Source: a virus. Taken from it: a stretch of DNA of 22,527 bases. A model generated the notes under the pieces. The model did not search any database, had not been told where the DNA came from, and saw only the letters and a program-made list of their open reading frames with translations. This document shows positions 12,459 to 19,819 of the stretch, piece after piece (position 1 is the stretch's first letter; every line of letters starts with the position of its first letter). The DNA lies in the IMG/VR virus record IMGVR_UViG_3300009180_000235, positions 1-22,527 of that record; one strand, given 5' to 3'. The position numbers and the translations under genes are program-made.

Positions 12459-12782
12459 TTAGGCACTAAAGGAAGAACCGCAACCACAAGTGGCTTTGGC
12501 GCCAGGATTTTTTATTACAAATTTAGATTCAAAATTTTGTTCTATGTAATCAATTGTTGCTTCTTTTAAATACTCCATAGACATATAATCAATAACCAAT
12601 TTTACATCATCAGCTTCAATTACAAAATCTGTTTCCTCAATCACCTCATCAAAAGAAAAGTCATAAAGAAATCCAGAACATCCGCCACCTTTAACTGATA
12701 TTCTTAAACATTTAATATTTGGATCATTTTCATCAATAATTAAATCTTTTATTTTTGTTGATGCATTGGTAGTTAGTTGCAT
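12459..12782 (-). CDS. A-type iron-sulfur cluster carrier (IscA/ErpA/HesB family)
   Basis: The three invariant cysteines are present: Cys35 in KGGGCSGF and Cys99/Cys101 in the C-terminal ATCGCGSSF. Length (107) is standard for the family. The segment IDYMSMEYLKEATIDYI matches the typical SxxYLxGxxIDY region with changes. Known members accept Fe-S clusters from a scaffold and pass them to apoproteins. The gene sits exactly between nrdA and nrdB (TAAATG junction with nrdA, GAGGGATAA binding site inside nrdA). Delivery of iron or a cluster to the phage reductase or its reductant is a reasonable inference, not shown by sequence. Confidence 0.9.
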   Translation of the reverse strand: MQLTTNASTKIKDLIIDENDPNIKCLRISVKGGGCSGFLYDFSFDEVIEETDFVIEADDVKLVIDYMSMEYLKEATIDYIEQNFESKFVIKNPGAKATCGCGSSFSA

Positions 12783-14567
12783 TTATCCCTCACAGGCAAT
12801 ACAATCGTTACCTTGAGCAATCTGTGTCATATCAAGCTCTTTGATAACTTCTCTTTCTACCTTTTTAGCAACTTTATCTGCTTTACCAATCTTTTCAGAA
12901 CGACAATAATATAAAGTTTTCAAACCTTTTTTCCATGCCATGAAATGAATAGCATGAATGTATTTAATATGCACATCTGGACGGAAAAATAAATTAAGTG
13001 ATTGTGCTTGATCAATATGTTGTTGTCTATCAGCAGCCAAATCAATTACCCAGCGTTGGTCAATTTCCATTGAGGTTTTAAATACATCTTTCTGTACCTC
13101 ATCAAGTATATCTAAATGTTGTACAGAACCATCATTAGCAATAATAGACGACCAAATATCATTATATTCATTTTCATCTTTTATTTTTTCTTTGATGATT
13201 TTATCTAACCAACGATTTTTATTTAAGAATGATCCTGATAAAGTATCTTGTCGATAAGCGTTTGCACGATATGGTTCTATACTAGGAGATGTATTACCCA
13301 TAATAATAGAAGAAGAAGCATTGGGAGCAATAGCCATGACATGACTAAACCGGCGGCCTGTACCGCTAGCATCAGGAGCTTCACCTCGCTCTTTACCCAA
13401 TTGTAAATTTGCTTCATTTAAACCCTCCCTAATATTTCTAAAAATTTTATTATTAGCAACTTTTGACATTACTCCTTCAAATGCGATTCCGTTTCTTTGG
13501 AGGTATGCGTGGAATCCAAGAGCCCCAATCCCAATGCTACGCTCTTGTTTCGCAGAAAATTTAGCCCGAGCAATGGTATCAGGAGCATTGTCGATAAAAT
13601 ATTGAAGCACATTATCAAGCATTTCAGCAACATCACGCAAAAATGTTGGATGATCTTTCCAATCATCGTAGTTCTCCAAGTTAAGTGAAGATAAACAACA
13701 TACTGCGGTTCTTTCTTCGTTTGTAGGTAAAATAATTTCTGAACAAAGATTTGATTGATGAATCTTCAAACCTTTATTTTTTAACCATTGTGGTAAATGG
13801 GTATTACTCGTATCGATAAAATGTAAATACGGTTCACCTGTCATCATACGGAGTTCAAGAATTTTTTGCCAAAGTTCTTTAGCAGAAACAACTTCACGAA
13901 CTTCACCTGAATGAGGATCTTTTAATTCCCATGAATCATCAGCATCTGATTCTAACATACTTTTTTCAATGAGATTCATAAAATCATCAGTAATGTTTAT
14001 ACCATGATGTAAGTTTAAACATCGTTGATTTGGATCGCCTGTCGGCTTCCGCATTTCTAAAAAAGGAATGATATCAGGATGAGATATATCAAGGTAAGCG
14101 GCATAAGAACCACGGCGAGTACGACCTTGGCGATAGGCAAGAGAACTTGAATCGTAAATTTTGAGGTGCGGAAGTACACCAGTAGACTTATCATCAGCAG
14201 CCCTAATACCAAAGCCAATCCCCACTCCACCACCGAGCATTGAGAGCCAATTTGTTTCTGAGAGGTTGTCAACTAATCCCTCCGCAGTATCTTCAATATA
14301 GTTGAGAAAACATGAAATAGGCATCCCACGCTTACTACGGCCAAAACTAAGAATGGGAGTAGAATAAGAAAGCCAATGTTTACTAGAATATTCGTATAAT
14401 CTCTGTGCGTGTTCTTTATTGGAGCTAAACGTCTTTGAAACGTATGCGAATCGATGCTGCGGAGAAGTTTCTTCTTCTCGCATGTATGATTCTTGTAGTC
14501 TTTTAATTCCGAGTTCATCAAATAATCCATCTCTTTCTAAATCTATATTAATACCTAGATATTCCAT
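12783..14567 (-). CDS. nrdA: Ribonucleotide reductase class Ia, large (catalytic) subunit, lacking the ATP-cone
   Basis: The start is the ATG at 14567 after AAGGTGAAC; a GTG six bases upstream overlaps that site. At 594 residues it is much shorter than E. coli NrdA (761), and no N-terminal ATP-cone is visible. Catalytic residues are all present (approximate numbers): Cys86 in PISCFLN, Asn273/Cys275/Glu277 in SNLCSEI, Cys290-291 in TAVCCLSS, the radical-path Tyr pair in LKTLYYCR (553-554) and the redox pair in the tail CIAC (589, 592). It reduces NDPs to dNDPs with NrdB. Loss of the ATP-cone should remove dATP feedback inhibition, which suits phage dNTP demand. Confidence 0.95.
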   Translation of the reverse strand: MEYLGINIDLERDGLFDELGIKRLQESYMREEETSPQHRFAYVSKTFSSNKEHAQRLYEYSSKHWLSYSTPILSFGRSKRGMPISCFLNYIEDTAEGLVDNLSETNWLSMLGGGVGIGFGIRAADDKSTGVLPHLKIYDSSSLAYRQGRTRRGSYAAYLDISHPDIIPFLEMRKPTGDPNQRCLNLHHGINITDDFMNLIEKSMLESDADDSWELKDPHSGEVREVVSAKELWQKILELRMMTGEPYLHFIDTSNTHLPQWLKNKGLKIHQSNLCSEIILPTNEERTAVCCLSSLNLENYDDWKDHPTFLRDVAEMLDNVLQYFIDNAPDTIARAKFSAKQERSIGIGALGFHAYLQRNGIAFEGVMSKVANNKIFRNIREGLNEANLQLGKERGEAPDASGTGRRFSHVMAIAPNASSSIIMGNTSPSIEPYRANAYRQDTLSGSFLNKNRWLDKIIKEKIKDENEYNDIWSSIIANDGSVQHLDILDEVQKDVFKTSMEIDQRWVIDLAADRQQHIDQAQSLNLFFRPDVHIKYIHAIHFMAWKKGLKTLYYCRSEKIGKADKVAKKVEREVIKELDMTQIAQGNDCIACEG

Positions 14568-14612
14568 GTTCACCTTGCTATTGTTATTGTTATTGATAAT
14601 ACTACAAAAAAA

Positions 14613-15626
14613 CTAAATCTTTTTCCAGTTTACGAATTCAATTTTCGCTCTCAGATTTAAGAAGGTATTTTTACTTATGATATCTTGGATTTCATCCAAT
14701 GAAAAACCACCCAAGATCATATCATTTATATCTTTTTCTTCAATCATTTCTGGCCAAATAACCACATTAAAATGATTCTCTATTGCGTGTTCCACTTTAT
14801 TAACTATTTCTTTGTTACGAGGCTCATTGTCGAACACCAACACCACCTTGGACTTGTCCAATACATCGGTAATTGATTCTAGGTTAGAGTCTGCTGTTGC
14901 TACCGAATTCTCCAAAAACATAGAATCAATTGGACCTTCTACGACATATATTAATTCATCTTCATTAATTCTGTCAAGCCCAAATACTTTTTTATTATCA
15001 TCATGTAACTTTAATGTGATATACCGGAGTTTCGATTCACCCAACGAGCGACCCTGCACAGCCACGAGGTTTTTCTCTTTGTCATAAAAGGGAATGACGA
15101 GCCGTTTGTCATTTTTATAAAGACCCTCTTTCTCAATCCCAAGAGTTTGTATGAAGGTTGCAAAATCTTCCGCATAGTATAATTGCGAGAAAAAGGTCTC
15201 CGGAATCCTTCTTTGCTGAACATAGTTTTTAGCAAAATGCGCCTCTGGTAATGATTCAATTGTCGGAAGTTCCAAGGCTTTTTTGAATACTGGTGCTTGT
15301 GTTTTAAATTCTTCAAATTCTGGTTTTGGATAATTGTTGTTTCCTGTTTCACCGTTTTTATATCTTTCAAGTGCATATTCTTGTATCAAGTTAGGATCAA
15401 CTTGTTTTAGAAAATTATAAAAAGTAGTGGAAACACCACAATTATGACACATATAAAAATAGTCATTCTTTTTGCGGTAAATGTACCCACGGGTTTTCGT
15501 TTTATTCTTCTGTGAGTCGCCACAGAGCGGACACCGAAAATTATAAAGGTCATCCTTCTTTCGGGTAAACCTTTGTAATTTAGGCGAAACTTGTAACAGG
15601 AAAGACCTGTCGATAAAAACACTCAT
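14613..15626 (-). CDS. DNA primase (DnaG-type, T4 gp61-like)
   Basis: The N-terminal zinc-binding domain has C32-PL-C35 (FRCPLCGDS) and C60-HN-C63 (MCHNCGVS). The TOPRIM core shows VVEGPIDSMFLEN with Glu230 and Asp234, then VVLVFDNEPRN with Asp266, which matches the E...DxD pattern except that the last residue is Glu (DNE). VAVQGRSLG (188-196) fits the RNA-polymerase-like domain upstream of TOPRIM. Length (337) equals T4 gp61 (342). It lays RNA primers for lagging-strand synthesis with the phage helicase, which is not in the window. No good binding site precedes the ATG at 15626. Confidence 0.92.
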   Translation of the reverse strand: MSVFIDRSFLLQVSPKLQRFTRKKDDLYNFRCPLCGDSQKNKTKTRGYIYRKKNDYFYMCHNCGVSTTFYNFLKQVDPNLIQEYALERYKNGETGNNNYPKPEFEEFKTQAPVFKKALELPTIESLPEAHFAKNYVQQRRIPETFFSQLYYAEDFATFIQTLGIEKEGLYKNDKRLVIPFYDKEKNLVAVQGRSLGESKLRYITLKLHDDNKKVFGLDRINEDELIYVVEGPIDSMFLENSVATADSNLESITDVLDKSKVVLVFDNEPRNKEIVNKVEHAIENHFNVVIWPEMIEEKDINDMILGGFSLDEIQDIISKNTFLNLRAKIEFVNWKKI

Positions 15627-15660
15627 GATGTATATAGTTCAATTCAAAAAAGTAATGCAG

Positions 15661-16092
15661 TTATTTAAGCGCTCTTAACAGTATATCAAGATTTAAGTTA
15701 GAAATCAACCATGACGCAACAATAATACCACCGGCAATCATCCATTTCCATTGTAGCAATTTATCCAAAGCTTCTTTTTCACCTTTATTATGTTCTGATA
15801 TTTCTTTCCGAAGCGACTTGAATTCATCCATAATCTTTTGATTGGAATCTTGCATTTTATCCAAAACGGTATCGATTCGGCCATGAATCTCTTTAATATC
15901 GCTTTCGGTTTCTAGCCTACGCTGGTCCATGTCCGAGTATACCTTTGCTATATGACGGTCGTGTTGATCTACCAGCTTATCTATCACTTGATCCATTTTA
16001 TTACACAAAGCTGATAATGTCAATACTTGAGTTTTTAAAACACCAACATCCACTTTGACGTCCATCATCTCGTTATCTGGTTGCTGTGTCAT
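15661..16092 (-). CDS. Coiled-coil protein with C-terminal membrane anchor (143 aa)
   Basis: Residues about 10-110 are predicted from heptads to be a long coiled coil (for example KMDQVIDKLVDQHDRHIAKV, IKEIHGRIDTVLDKMQ). Residues about 115-133 (WKWMIAGGIIVASWLI) form one membrane helix near the C-terminus. The layout recalls XhlA-like lysis accessory proteins and uncharacterised proteins next to endolysins in T4-like marine phages. It follows the endolysin (binding site AGGAACATAAG inside its end), so a lysis role is favoured; a virion role cannot be excluded. Confidence 0.68.
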   Translation of the reverse strand: MTQQPDNEMMDVKVDVGVLKTQVLTLSALCNKMDQVIDKLVDQHDRHIAKVYSDMDQRRLETESDIKEIHGRIDTVLDKMQDSNQKIMDEFKSLRKEISEHNKGEKEALDKLLQWKWMIAGGIIVASWLISNLNLDILLRALK

Positions 16093-16093
16093 C

Positions 16094-16705
16094 TTATGTT
16101 CCTAAAATATTCAGCGCTTTTCTATAATTTTCTTCTCTCTCTATCAGTCCAAGAAAGCCACCATTAATCACTTTAGTCATATTTTTAATGTCACCAACAT
16201 CAGCATAGGTGTTTAAATTATTATTTTGCCAAAACCAACATGCAGCTTCTACTGCACCCCTATAAGTTTCCAAATATTCTGGAATCTCTGTTAAATCCTT
16301 ATCAATTGAATTGGCAAATCTTTGATAGTTATCTTTGCCTGTCAATTGTATTAAACCTCTTCCACGATACTTCCAACCATCTCCACTTGATTCGTCACCA
16401 TTACCTAATCTATTAGCATAAACAAAATTAGCAATCATCTCAGGTTGTCTATTATATTTATTTGCTAACTCAGTAGTTGTAAATCTTTTTGGCCATGTCA
16501 TTATCAGGCCTTTTGCACCATAATTTAAATTTTCTACTAATGCCGAAAAATGTCCTGATTCATGCGAACATTGAGCAATAAATGCAGCTATCCTCTGTGG
16601 AGAGTCTATTTGATATTTAGGTAATATTTCATTTAAAGATTCACACCACTCATTAATATTTTTACTAATACCTAGTAATTTTAATTGTTCTGATGTTATT
16701 GTCAT
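16094..16705 (-). CDS. Endolysin, glycoside hydrolase family 19 (chitinase-like)
   Basis: The 203-residue single-domain protein has the family-19 signature FIAQCSHESGHFSALVENL (42-60) with Glu49 as candidate general acid, and GDGWKYRGRGLIQLTGKDNY (108-127). Phage members cleave the glycan strands of peptidoglycan. There is no signal peptide, so a holin or similar is needed for export. The neighbours fit a lysis cassette: a holin-like membrane protein and spanins just upstream. The binding site in front of 16705 is poor, suggesting translation coupled to the upstream gene. Confidence 0.92.
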   Translation of the reverse strand: MTITSEQLKLLGISKNINEWCESLNEILPKYQIDSPQRIAAFIAQCSHESGHFSALVENLNYGAKGLIMTWPKRFTTTELANKYNRQPEMIANFVYANRLGNGDESSGDGWKYRGRGLIQLTGKDNYQRFANSIDKDLTEIPEYLETYRGAVEAACWFWQNNNLNTYADVGDIKNMTKVINGGFLGLIEREENYRKALNILGT

Positions 16706-16707
16706 GG

Positions 16708-17052
16708 TTATTTTTTTGTAATATTATCGTCATTGTTTGGATCGGGAATTGCTTTACCAATTAAAGCATTTGCAACCCAAGCACCCATATAACCTATAAA
16801 ATACCATTCAGTCAATTTGTCATTTGATAGAAGATAAACAAATCCCCATGTGCTAACCAACCAAGCTCCAAAACGAGATAATTTTCTATCGTTTAATTTT
16901 CCACCAACTGTTACTAAATCTATTAAAAAGATATCATTTTTTTTATCATTATTTAAACGAATTAGATATAATGTGCAAACTGCAATAATTATAGTTAAAA
17001 CAATATACATTATATCATTTGAGGTTAAAGTGTGAATATTCTGAATATTCAT
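16708..17052 (-). CDS. Holin-like small membrane protein (114 aa)
   Basis: Three hydrophobic segments are visible near residues 13-31, 61-76 and 84-100, the last two separated by NDKLTEW. The C-terminal tail is hydrophilic. Size, membrane topology and position between the endolysin and the spanins are those expected of a holin, which would permeabilise the inner membrane at a set time and release endolysin. I do not recognise a specific holin family, so the assignment rests on context. The ATG at 17052 has GAAGGTAAA in front and overlaps the i-spanin stop (ATGA). Confidence 0.62.
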   Translation of the reverse strand: MNIQNIHTLTSNDIMYIVLTIIIAVCTLYLIRLNNDKKNDIFLIDLVTVGGKLNDRKLSRFGAWLVSTWGFVYLLSNDKLTEWYFIGYMGAWVANALIGKAIPDPNNDDNITKK

Positions 17053-17633
17053 TTTACCTTCTCAAATATTTCTTTTTGTTGCTTATACCAATCCTGCCAA
17101 GCTTGCAATTTATTAACTACTTCGTAGTAGGTGCCGTAGTTTTGGTTGACTGTTCCGAGGAGTTCAGCGGTTGTAACTTTGGAGGTTCCTGTAACAGAGT
17201 TGATGGTGCTTGGGGGAAGTTCATTTTGACTGGAACTGTTGTGCAAGATGACAGCAGCATTAGAAAGCTTACACTCATCAGTAACATATTTGGTAATCGC
17301 ATTTTTATTTTCATTTTTAATATCCTTAATAATTTTATCTTTCTCAAGAATTTTTTCTACTAAAACGGTATTCGCTTTGGCTGATTTTGCTTCTGCTTGT
17401 GCAACTTTAGTTTCAAGCTCTTTTACTTTTAATAACCACGAGTTGTTATTACTGATAGCTCCTTCAAACCAAATACCAAATACCAAAACAACAATCGAAA
17501 TAATTTGAATTGGTTTTGTATATAAACTTATGAAGGGAATAAAACTAAAGAAAGTGCTTGCTAAAACACCAAAGAGGCCAATGATGACCATGCCATGAAA
17601 AACAAAATCAGGCAACCAATTCAAAATCCACAT
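17049..17633 (-). CDS. Inner-membrane spanin subunit (Rz-like i-spanin)
   Basis: Two hydrophobic segments lie near residues 8-30 and 38-58, followed by a coiled coil (about 64-115; VKELETKVAQAEAKSAKA) and a periplasmic part with a single Cys (121) in DECKLSNAAVIL, suitable for disulphide-linked dimers. The C-terminal region has YGTYYEVVNKLQAWQDWY. This is an Rz-type layout with an extra N-terminal membrane segment. Spanins fuse the inner and outer membranes in the last lysis step of Gram-negative hosts. The o-spanin gene is nested inside it in another frame (17117-17314). Confidence 0.8.
   Translation of the reverse strand: MWILNWLPDFVFHGMVIIGLFGVLASTFFSFIPFISLYTKPIQIISIVVLVFGIWFEGAISNNNSWLLKVKELETKVAQAEAKSAKANTVLVEKILEKDKIIKDIKNENKNAITKYVTDECKLSNAAVILHNSSSQNELPPSTINSVTGTSKVTTAELLGTVNQNYGTYYEVVNKLQAWQDWYKQQKEIFEKVK
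17117..17314 (-). CDS. Outer-membrane spanin lipoprotein (Rz1-like o-spanin), nested in the i-spanin gene
   Basis: The ATG at 17314 is preceded by AAGGATATTAAAA and encodes a 65-residue protein entirely within the i-spanin gene in a different frame. It begins with a basic N-terminus and hydrophobic core and ends its signal peptide with the lipobox LLSSC (Cys24). The mature 42-residue part is Pro-rich (VPVKMNFPQAPSTLLQEPPK), a hallmark of Rz1. It should be lipid-anchored in the outer membrane and bind the i-spanin C-terminus. The fully embedded arrangement is like lambda Rz/Rz1. Confidence 0.85.
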   Translation of the reverse strand: MKIKMRLPNMLLMSVSFLMLLSSCTTVPVKMNFPQAPSTLLQEPPKLQPLNSSEQSTKTTAPTTK

Positions 17634-17634
17634 T

Positions 17635-17895
17635 TTATGCTTTCGGAGGTTTTCTTTTATAAATTGGTGTTAATATTGGATTTCTTTTTTTAGAAACTCC
17701 AGGTTCACCGCCTTTACCACCAGTACCAGCAATTGCTCCACCACCAACAACATTAGTTGGTCCAGCAGATACAGCACCAGCACCCATACCATCTTCTTTA
17801 ACACAATTAGGTACCATATGGTTACCTTTTTTCTTCATGCCTTTGGCTGCATATCCAGTCCAACAGGCTTCAGTATATTGTTTAAATGTTTTCAT
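17635..17895 (-). CDS. Putative internal head protein with capsid-targeting-like N-terminus (86 aa)
   Basis: The start is the ATG at 17895, overlapping the TAA of the upstream gene (TAATG); a longer frame to 17907 is less likely. It begins MKTFKQYTEACW, similar to the two following cluster members and to the T4 capsid targeting sequence. The segment TGYAAKGMKKKGNHMVPNCV has two Cys (11, 31) and is a motif I recall from many marine phage proteins. The rest is Gly-rich (GAGAVSAGPTNVVGGG) and ends in a basic tail, RKPPKA. Packaging in the head is an inference from the N-terminus. Confidence 0.7.
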   Translation of the reverse strand: MKTFKQYTEACWTGYAAKGMKKKGNHMVPNCVKEDGMGAGAVSAGPTNVVGGGAIAGTGGKGGEPGVSKKRNPILTPIYKRKPPKA

Positions 17896-18476
17896 TAACA
17901 GTTCCATTTTCTTAATGCTAGTGCTTTACGAGTAGGTTCACCATTAGGTTTCTTCATGGGTCCTTCCATGCCACCCATGCGAGCACAGAATGATTTTCTA
18001 CGTTTAGCAGCTTTAGAACCCGGTTTCAATTTAGATGGTGGTGTTGTTACTGCCATAGATAATTTAGAACCAGGATGTTCAGCACGATAAGAAGCAATAC
18101 CTTTACGGTTTAAACCACCTTTAGGATCTTTACCTGCTTTTCTTTGCCAAGCAGCAGATTCATACAATTCTTCATCTGATACTTGTTCGAGTTCTTCCCA
18201 AATAGATTCTGGATCAACATTATATCTTAATGCAGATTCTTCAACCATTTCTTCAATAATATCAAATAATTCTTCAAGTTCTTCACTAACACTTTTCCAT
18301 CCACCACCCATAGCTTTATATTTCTTGGATGCCCAGCCATTAGCGTAAGCAGAAGGATAAACTGCAAATTTAGATTTGGCAGCTGATTTTGCTTGAGCCC
18401 ATTTTTCTGGACTGGTAGGAACATTTTTTTCTTCTAAATTTTCAATTTCTTCTAAAAATTGTTTTAGTGTTTTCAT
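17895..18476 (-). CDS. Putative internal head protein with capsid-targeting-like N-terminus (193 aa)
   Basis: It begins MKTLKQFLEEIENLEE. Residues about 24-60 (WAQAKSAAKSKFAVYPSAYA, then NGWASKKYKAMGGGWKS) and the C-terminal GLNRKGIASYRAEHPGSKLS through CARMGGMEGPMKK and RKALALRKWNC are two conserved modules widely seen in phages and large DNA viruses without a known function. They are separated by an acidic helix (EELEELFDIIEEMVEE). Both modules are basic and could bind DNA. The N-terminus and the L-x-E in FLEE fit removal by the prohead protease. The gene overlaps both neighbours. Confidence 0.75.
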   Translation of the reverse strand: MKTLKQFLEEIENLEEKNVPTSPEKWAQAKSAAKSKFAVYPSAYANGWASKKYKAMGGGWKSVSEELEELFDIIEEMVEESALRYNVDPESIWEELEQVSDEELYESAAWQRKAGKDPKGGLNRKGIASYRAEHPGSKLSMAVTTPPSKLKPGSKAAKRRKSFCARMGGMEGPMKKPNGEPTRKALALRKWNC

Positions 18477-19063
18477 TCTTGTTCTTTCTCTCTTTGTGCA
18501 TTACTTTTTCTCAAAGGATGATCCGGGTTCTTGTAAGGTGTTTTTCTAAATCCTTCAGAATCATAATTACCAGATTTTTTCTTTGATATTGCTGTAGCTG
18601 CTGCAATGGCTGCTGCGGCACTTTCTGTTCGAACATTAATTGGTGCACCACGGCGTTCTGGATTCGGATCTTCTCTGCGTTTTCTTTGAGCCGCAGCTGC
18701 ACGACCTTCTTTACCTAAAGCATGAGCTCTTGCCTGAGGTAAACATTTTGGTTTTCCTTCACCCGGTTCACGAGCACAATGGCCTTTGATATTCCCTTTA
18801 GTGTCCATGCGAACCCATTTTTGTTTAAACCATTTCCTTAAATCTTCTTCTAAATTCTGTTTAATCCATTCATCAGGAGTTTTGCCGTGTTTGGATACAA
18901 AATCGTCATGCAATTCTTTACCGGTTTTATTATTTTTTTTCGATATGGATAACATCAATTGATTAATGGATTCATAATCATGTTTATCCAATTTTTTTAA
19001 ACCTTTTTCCAAATCTGTTACGCAACAACAGTTTTCGTTTAAGTATTGTTTGAATGTTTTCAT
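18473..19063 (-). CDS. Putative internal head protein with capsid-targeting-like N-terminus (196 aa)
   Basis: It begins MKTFKQYLNE followed by NCCC. The central module (DLRKWFKQKWVRMDTKGNIK, CAREPGEGKPKCLPQARAHA) with two spaced Cys and the basic QRKRREDPNPERRGAPINVR is a known but uncharacterised domain of phages and large viruses. An Ala-rich helix (AAAAIAAATAIS) follows, then a charged tail. The ATG at 19063 overlaps the upstream stop by 4 bases. The L-x-E of YLNE is a candidate prohead-protease cleavage site. Confidence 0.75.
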   Translation of the reverse strand: MKTFKQYLNENCCCVTDLEKGLKKLDKHDYESINQLMLSISKKNNKTGKELHDDFVSKHGKTPDEWIKQNLEEDLRKWFKQKWVRMDTKGNIKGHCAREPGEGKPKCLPQARAHALGKEGRAAAAQRKRREDPNPERRGAPINVRTESAAAAIAAATAISKKKSGNYDSEGFRKTPYKNPDHPLRKSNAQREKEQE

Positions 19064-19446
19064 ATTTTTCGTAATATCTCTGCGATATTCATATCAATCA
19101 TAATTTCAGATGAATGAATATTTTTACCTTTAATACCTTTTACAACATCAGGCATCATGTTTAAAAACAATAGGAACGTTTTTAATATATCATAATCACG
19201 TTCATCAATCCTATAAAATAATATTCTTGCTGTTGGTTCTGGACCAAAAACATTATTTAATAGAATGATATGATTTAATATCAATCTCTCTTTAAGAGTT
19301 TTAGTAACCTTATACCTACGAAATAATCTTTTTAGATATTTGGTTCTTTTTATATCGCCTTCAAATTCTGACATAAGGCAATTTGGAGTTGTATAACACT
19401 TCATCGAATACATTATGAAATTTTCATCATTCAAATCATCAAACAT
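19060..19446 (-). CDS. Conserved hypothetical phage protein (128 aa)
   Basis: It begins MFDDLNDENFIMYSMKCYTT and contains IKRTKYLKRLFRRYKVTK (about 32-49), LKERLILNHIILLNNVFGPE (about 51-70) and LKTFLLFLNMMPDVV (about 88-102). I recall this arrangement from uncharacterised proteins of T4-like marine phages that sit near structural genes. It is helical and basic in the middle and lacks the MKTFKQ-type N-terminus of its neighbours. The binding site is weak (GAAAGAATAATTATAAA). Confidence 0.72.
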   Translation of the reverse strand: MFDDLNDENFIMYSMKCYTTPNCLMSEFEGDIKRTKYLKRLFRRYKVTKTLKERLILNHIILLNNVFGPEPTARILFYRIDERDYDILKTFLLFLNMMPDVVKGIKGKNIHSSEIMIDMNIAEILRKI

Positions 19447-19453
19447 TTTATAA

Positions 19454-19819
19454 TTATTCTTTCAGCAATTCATCCAACCCTTGTTCGTCTGTAATGGTAG
19501 CAAAAGATTGATAACTGCCATCTTCATTTATCTGATACGCATAATAAAAATAATAATCAGATTCGTTGATAGACAAAGCAACAACTTCTTCACCCTCGTG
19601 TAAATCTTTAAATATGTATCTTGGTAAATTGATGCCATATTTTTCCATTATTTTGGATGAATTTCTCCATCCAATATAAGGATTTAAATAATCTTCAACT
19701 AAGCAATTATCTAAAGCTTCGTTTATTTCTTCAAACAAAGAAATTATTTCTTCAGAAACGGAAACAACGGGTATGTCATTTCTCGTTTCATCAGAAACAA
19801 ATTCACGAAACGATAACAT
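19454..19819 (-). CDS. Hypothetical protein with capsid-targeting-like N-terminus (121 aa)
   Basis: The N-terminus MLSFREFVSDE resembles the pattern of the three MKT(F/L)KQ proteins, with Phe, a basic residue, Glu/Gln and Phe in the same places. The rest is acidic (EEIISLFEEINEALDN) and ends in a beta-rich part (SDYYFYYAYQINEDGSYQSF). The ATG overlaps the stop of the structural-type gene upstream (TAATG). The membership in the head-protein group is weaker than for the other three because the start lacks MKT. Confidence 0.65.
   Translation of the reverse strand: MLSFREFVSDETRNDIPVVSVSEEIISLFEEINEALDNCLVEDYLNPYIGWRNSSKIMEKYGINLPRYIFKDLHEGEEVVALSINESDYYFYYAYQINEDGSYQSFATITDEQGLDELLKE

Noticed and set aside
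16455-16462. AATAAATA on the minus strand within the endolysin gene
   Set aside because: Internal to a gene with no downstream start at a suitable distance; probably chance.
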